Below are positions 31,180 to 34,764 of a stretch of 34,764 nt of DNA, in pieces (the first letter of the stretch is position 1; every line of letters starts with the position of its first letter). Origin of the DNA: Gammaproteobacteria bacterium 39-13 (GTDB taxonomy: Bacteria; Pseudomonadota; Gammaproteobacteria; Berkiellales; Berkiellaceae); contig MKTN01000066.1 in assembly GCA_001898235.1 (NCBI GenBank), forward strand, positions 1-34,764, in the 5' to 3' direction. Both the position numbers and the translations under genes were made by a program. The notes below the pieces were generated by a model. The model saw only the letters and a program-made list of their open reading frames with translations, was not told the DNA's origin and did no database searches.

Positions 31180-33006
31180 TTAGCTTTGTGATGTTCGCAT
31201 ATTTACCGGTAGTACAATCGTGAATTCAGTAAACATTCCTTCTTCAGAAGTCACTCGTAATTCACCTTTGTGTTGCTTTACTACTGTATCATAGCAGATC
31301 GACAATCCAAGACCAGTATTCCCTTTACCAGTGGGTTTAGTGGTAAAGAAGGGCTCAAATACTTTGTCGAGGAACTTTTTAGGGATCCCCACTCCATTGT
31401 CTTTCACTTTTATTACTACCGATTGAGCTTGTTGCTCCATGGTGACTGTTAATGTAGGTTGATAGTCTGGAGGGGACAGCAGCTGCTTTTCATGTAAGGC
31501 ATATAGAGAATTATCAATGATGTAGATTAAGACGCGACCGATCGCTTGGGGAGCTGCAAGGACTTTTTCAAGATTGGGCGCATACTCTTTGTCTAGTTTT
31601 ATATCAAACTTCCCATGTGTAGATCTAAAACTTTCTAATGCAATTTGAATGTTGTCATTCATAAGATTTTTAAGATCAACCATTTCCTTTTCAACGCCAG
31701 CTTCTTGAGAGTGAAGAAGCATATTTTTAACAATGTTATCCGCTCTAACACCATGCTCTTTAATTTTGCTGCAATTGGTTTTAAGATCATTCAAGATTTC
31801 TTCAATGTAGCTAACAGTTTCCTCACCTAATTTTGATTTGTTGCTTTCAAGTTCTTGATTAAGTTCTGATACCAATTCAATAGAAATTTCAGAAAAATTA
31901 TTGACAAAATTTAAAGGATTTTTAATTTCGTGGGCAATACCTGTGGTCAACATACCCACTGATGCCATTTTTTCCTGCATAATTAATTGATCTTGGGCAT
32001 CTTTTAAATTGCCCAAAGCTTGATTAAGATCATTATTCTTAACGGTTAATTCATGTGTTCTTTCGGCAACACGATTCTCTAATTGGCGATTGGTTTCTTC
32101 GAGTTCTTTTTCAGCTTTTATTTTTCGTTCCACTTCAATATGTAGCTCGACAACCGTATTTTGTAGACGTGCGAAAGTCCATCGCAGCACAACCAGTAAT
32201 ATAAATACAAGCACATACAAAATAATTCGAAAAGCATCTCCTTCGTCAAGGAATGCTTCAAACTCAGTTTTATAAGCTTGATTTAAATCATTTAGATTAG
32301 AAACAATAGGAACTTGAAATAGGGCTTCGTCAATTTCTGACATTTGTGGTTGAAGTTCTAAAATCTTGTCTGCATAAACTAATGCTAAATCAAGCTTAGG
32401 TAACTTTTGTGGTGCCTTTCGAATTTCATCCACAAGTGCTCTGAGTTCTTTAGGTTTTCCTTCCGTGCTTTGGCTGACGTAGATAAGTGTGCCGCGGAAA
32501 AGGTTATTGATTTTATCAAGCTGTTGGGTACGATAGTCTTGTTCTAAGCAGCTTTCAACTAATTGTGTATTCGATTCTGATTCAATGATTTGTGATAAAA
32601 TTTTAGAGAAACTATAGATTGCATTAATTAAAACAGGGTTAATGCGCTCAAATTTTTGCGTCAATTCAGCCTTTTCTTTCACAGTGGCTTCAAGTTTATT
32701 AATTTTTTCTTCAATAGAACGATTTGGGTGCTTTGCAATGGTTTTTTTAAAATCAGAAACCATTTGTTGTGCGCCATTTAATGCTTGAACGATAGGATCA
32801 TAATTTGTTAATAACCCGAAACGGGTAAGAACGATGGCTTCATTTAATTCCGCATCAAACCGCTGCAATTGATTGATATCTTTTTCATAACCTTCATAAG
32901 GGAAAGGTCTTAATTCACTTAAATAATAAATTCCCGCGATGATCAGCACGATGGCGGCGATCGAGAGACGAATAAGAAAATTTTTAGTTTTCTCTGTCAG
33001 AACCAT
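31180..33006 (-). CDS. Sensor histidine kinase with DAHL-like periplasmic helical domain
   Basis: A membrane sensor kinase of 608 residues. TM1 is at about 10-30, and a helical periplasmic domain at 31-257 begins ELRPFPYEGYEKDINQLQ and contains LTRFGLLTNYDPIV, typical of the DAHL ligand-binding domain. TM2 is at about 258-277 and a coiled coil at 285-345. The HisKA domain carries H359 (GIAHEIKNPLNF). The HATPase domain has N499 (IIDNSLYAL), DNGVGIP (536-542), FEPFFTTK, and GKGNTGLGLSI (560-570). All catalytic elements are intact. No receiver domain and no response regulator gene is present in the window. It sits between the peroxidase and the YfiR-like gene with 2-base gaps, so all three are co-translated. 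Confidence 0.9.
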   Translation of the reverse strand: MVLTEKTKNFLIRLSIAAIVLIIAGIYYLSELRPFPYEGYEKDINQLQRFDAELNEAIVLTRFGLLTNYDPIVQALNGAQQMVSDFKKTIAKHPNRSIEEKINKLEATVKEKAELTQKFERINPVLINAIYSFSKILSQIIESESNTQLVESCLEQDYRTQQLDKINNLFRGTLIYVSQSTEGKPKELRALVDEIRKAPQKLPKLDLALVYADKILELQPQMSEIDEALFQVPIVSNLNDLNQAYKTEFEAFLDEGDAFRIILYVLVFILLVVLRWTFARLQNTVVELHIEVERKIKAEKELEETNRQLENRVAERTHELTVKNNDLNQALGNLKDAQDQLIMQEKMASVGMLTTGIAHEIKNPLNFVNNFSEISIELVSELNQELESNKSKLGEETVSYIEEILNDLKTNCSKIKEHGVRADNIVKNMLLHSQEAGVEKEMVDLKNLMNDNIQIALESFRSTHGKFDIKLDKEYAPNLEKVLAAPQAIGRVLIYIIDNSLYALHEKQLLSPPDYQPTLTVTMEQQAQSVVIKVKDNGVGIPKKFLDKVFEPFFTTKPTGKGNTGLGLSICYDTVVKQHKGELRVTSEEGMFTEFTIVLPVNMRTSQS

Positions 33007-33008
33007 GC

Positions 33009-33971
33009 TTATCTTTCGCTTTCTGGAAGTTTGCCTGTTAATGACTCTAAAAATTTAACAATCAATGGAATATCATACACTTGAATAGGTTGTCCGATTT
33101 GGTAGATGCCCATTAATTGAATAGCGTCTTCTAGGGTATTGACTGAACCATCATGAAAGTAAGGCGCACTTAAAGCCACATTTCTTAATGATGGTACCTT
33201 GAAAACAAATTTGTCTTCTTCTTTTCCCGTCACGTTAAAATACCCTAAATCTGCTTTTTTGATTTTTCTAGGTTCTACAAAGAAGTCTTTATAGATCCCC
33301 AATTTTTCAAAAATATTTCCCCCAACATTGACGCCTTGATGACAGGTAATACAGCCATAGCTTTTGAATAGCTGATATCCTTTTTTTGCATCATCAGATA
33401 ACGCATTATTGTCCCCTTTAAGATATCGATCAAAAGGGGCATCAGGGGTAAGTAAATTTTTTATGTAGGCGACCAGTGCTTCTGTAAGATTATCAGCTGT
33501 CACCTCTCCTTTATACAGTTTTTTATAGCTTTGGTGGAGTGCTTTATCTTGCTTGATTCTTTCAATAACAGTAGGCCAGTTATTAGCAAAAACCTGAGGA
33601 TCGCGAAGATGATCATTTATGACATCTTCTAATGTTTTCGCGCGTCCATCCCAAAATTGTCTAAAGTTAAGACTAGAATTAAAAACAGTAGGCGTATTTA
33701 CTGCACCAAGAGAACCACTTAAGCCAATATGTTTTGGTAAATTGTCTGTACCGCTTCTTTTGACAGAATGACAGGAATTACAGGATAGCGAAGTGTTTTT
33801 GGAAAACAAAGCACTCATATAAAGCTGTCTTCCAAAACTAACCATCTCGGGATCAGATTTTTCGGTCACGGGAATGGGGCGTATAGGCTGATTTTGTTGT
33901 GTATGGCCTATAGGGGAAAGCAGTGTAATAAATAAGAAAGGAGCGATCAATTTCGCTTTGTATTGCAACAA
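33009..33971 (-). CDS. Di-haem cytochrome c peroxidase / MauG family protein
   Basis: Periplasmic, with a signal peptide (residues 1-24, cut near GHT). It has two CXXCH haem-binding motifs: C64-C67-H68 (CNSCH) and C206-C209-H210 (CITCH). FWDGRAKTLEDVI and VPSLRNVALSAPYFHDGSVNTLEDAI are hallmarks of the bacterial di-haem peroxidase family. These enzymes reduce hydrogen peroxide with electrons from cytochrome c; MauG relatives modify proteins instead. The start is a TTG (33971, or 33968 with better spacing) behind the purine-rich AGGGAGGGG. It is the first gene of the operon with the kinase and the YfiR-like protein. Confidence 0.9.
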   Translation of the reverse strand: MLQYKAKLIAPFLFITLLSPIGHTQQNQPIRPIPVTEKSDPEMVSFGRQLYMSALFSKNTSLSCNSCHSVKRSGTDNLPKHIGLSGSLGAVNTPTVFNSSLNFRQFWDGRAKTLEDVINDHLRDPQVFANNWPTVIERIKQDKALHQSYKKLYKGEVTADNLTEALVAYIKNLLTPDAPFDRYLKGDNNALSDDAKKGYQLFKSYGCITCHQGVNVGGNIFEKLGIYKDFFVEPRKIKKADLGYFNVTGKEEDKFVFKVPSLRNVALSAPYFHDGSVNTLEDAIQLMGIYQIGQPIQVYDIPLIVKFLESLTGKLPESER

Positions 33972-34159
33972 TGTCCCCTCCCTGGTGCTACTCCCTTCTT
34001 CTTTTAATAATAGATGATGATACTCTCACAAGTCGGAAATTCTCAGTAAGAATTGTTGCTTGGATACAGGATCTGTAAATTCATTCCCTTGAATAAAAAT
34101 CTAACATTCTGATTTTATTGTACTAGCTTAAATATTAGGGAGTATTCATTCCCTGTAGT

Positions 34160-34764
34160 ATGCAGCTGCACTACATAGAGATGGTGAAAGAAATGACAGC
34201 AGGCCAAACTGTTGATTGGGCTATGTCAAGTAAGAGTGAACAGGATCCTAACAATCAATCCCTTGCTGTAGATCAGTCAACAGGTAATTTTTCTCTTTTA
34301 AAAGATGCTGAACTAGATGAAAATGGCATCTTATCTTTGGGCGAATACCATGTCTCACTAGAAGGCATTTTCTTATCGCTGTCTAATGCCAACATTCCAT
34401 ATGAAGATATCCTCATCGCATGGGAAAATGCCTTTGTTGATTATCTTGTGCTGCCTCCAGAAAAATTTGTATCCATTTTGAATAAAGCTATTGGTGAAGA
34501 TACGGATGATAGTGCTCCTAATTTCTTGAATGTTTCCTGGGAAGATTTATTTGATGTACCTGTCACCGATGGCGGGGGAGAGAGTGTTTCTGTTGCGCAA
34601 GTAACAAGCGAAGGAGGTGTAATATCAGTAGAGAAAGTTTTTGATTCTAATGCGATTTCTAATTCATTATTCAACACAGTGGTGACGATACAATCTGTCC
34701 CCGTTTCTTTTTCAGTGCCCCTTCCTTTTTCACAACCATTATCAATTTTACTCCCAACTATTCC
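34160..34764 (+). CDS. N-terminal part of an acidic protein running off the window, possibly a large surface protein
   Basis: An uninterrupted frame of about 200 codons continues past the right edge. In-frame ATGs are at 34160, 34181 and 34193 (MTAGQTVDWAM). No clear ribosome binding site decides among them. The product is rich in Asp, Glu, Ser and Val, without signal peptide or membrane segment. It has a stretch LKDAELDENGILSLGEYHVS, then an Ile/Leu helix-like part (NIPYEDILIAWENAF), and a Pro/Ser/Val-rich end (SVPVSFSVPLPF). Such acidic N-termini without signal peptide are common in large repeat-containing adhesins exported by type I secretion, but no repeats are visible yet, so this is only a suggestion. 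Confidence 0.5.
   Translation, partial: MQLHYIEMVKEMTAGQTVDWAMSSKSEQDPNNQSLAVDQSTGNFSLLKDAELDENGILSLGEYHVSLEGIFLSLSNANIPYEDILIAWENAFVDYLVLPPEKFVSILNKAIGEDTDDSAPNFLNVSWEDLFDVPVTDGGGESVSVAQVTSEGGVISVEKVFDSNAISNSLFNTVVTIQSVPVSFSVPLPFSQPLSILLPTI

Noticed and set aside
34441-34677. Minus-strand frame of 78 codons near the right edge
   Set aside because: It lies antisense to the longer open frame that starts at 34160-34193 and has no recognisable features or ribosome binding site.
1-34764. tRNA, rRNA, CRISPR arrays, riboswitches and transposase genes
   Set aside because: Looked for T-loop motifs, spaced direct repeats and transposase motifs by eye; none was found.

Overview
The window looks like chromosomal DNA of an AT-rich gammaproteobacterium. 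The gene set (FadE, FadIJ, FadL, Slt, PabA, LexA, NagZ-Hpt-MTIP, DUF-type small proteins) and the mix of host-associated-looking proteins suggest a relative of the Legionellales. That assignment is an inference from gene content, not a search result. No rRNA, tRNA, CRISPR array or transposase gene was seen.

Layout. 1-640: the C-terminal end of a helicase-like protein, closed by a terminator. 790-3666: a promoter and a compact type IV pilus minor-pilin operon: a 49-residue PilV stub, PilW, and one protein that joins a PilX-type pseudopilin N-terminus to a PilY1-type beta-propeller. 3678-4511: an orphan ParA ATPase facing it. 4794-7700: korAB, a two-subunit 2-oxoacid:ferredoxin oxidoreductase. 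7845-10517: the lytic transglycosylase Slt, divergent from a PabA/TrpG glutamine amidotransferase. 10525-11430: an unrecognised protein with a C58 (YopT-like) His/Asp signature but no nucleophilic cysteine. 12244-12935: lexA with its own promoter and a perfect LexA box. 13132-13440: a small acidic conserved protein.

14036-26714 is a fatty-acid degradation island. A first run is fadE-fadI-fadJ. After a REP-like element comes a second module, fadN-type/fadA/chalcone-isomerase-like protein, then the outer-membrane transporter fadL and a TetR regulator. Together they cover uptake, acyl-CoA dehydrogenation, hydration, dehydrogenation and thiolysis. 26765-30516: a small secreted protein, an L,D-transpeptidase without signal peptide, nagZ, a large imperfect palindrome, then hpt and a methylthioinosine-phosphorylase-like gene, so cell-wall recycling next to purine salvage. 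30503-33971 (minus): a tight operon of di-haem peroxidase, DAHL-type sensor histidine kinase and YfiR-like periplasmic protein. From 34160 an acidic open frame runs off the right edge.

The most striking observations are: (1) a LexA whose cleavage-site glycine, catalytic serine and catalytic lysine are all replaced (Asp, Thr, Arg) while its DNA-binding domain and autoregulatory operator are intact, which predicts a naturally uninducible repressor; (2) the PilX-PilY1 fusion, which would tie the pilus-tip protein covalently to a priming pseudopilin, next to a PilV reduced to its helix; (3) the peroxidase/kinase/YfiR operon, which looks like a self-contained periplasmic sensing unit; and (4) the YopT-like half active site in an otherwise unknown protein.
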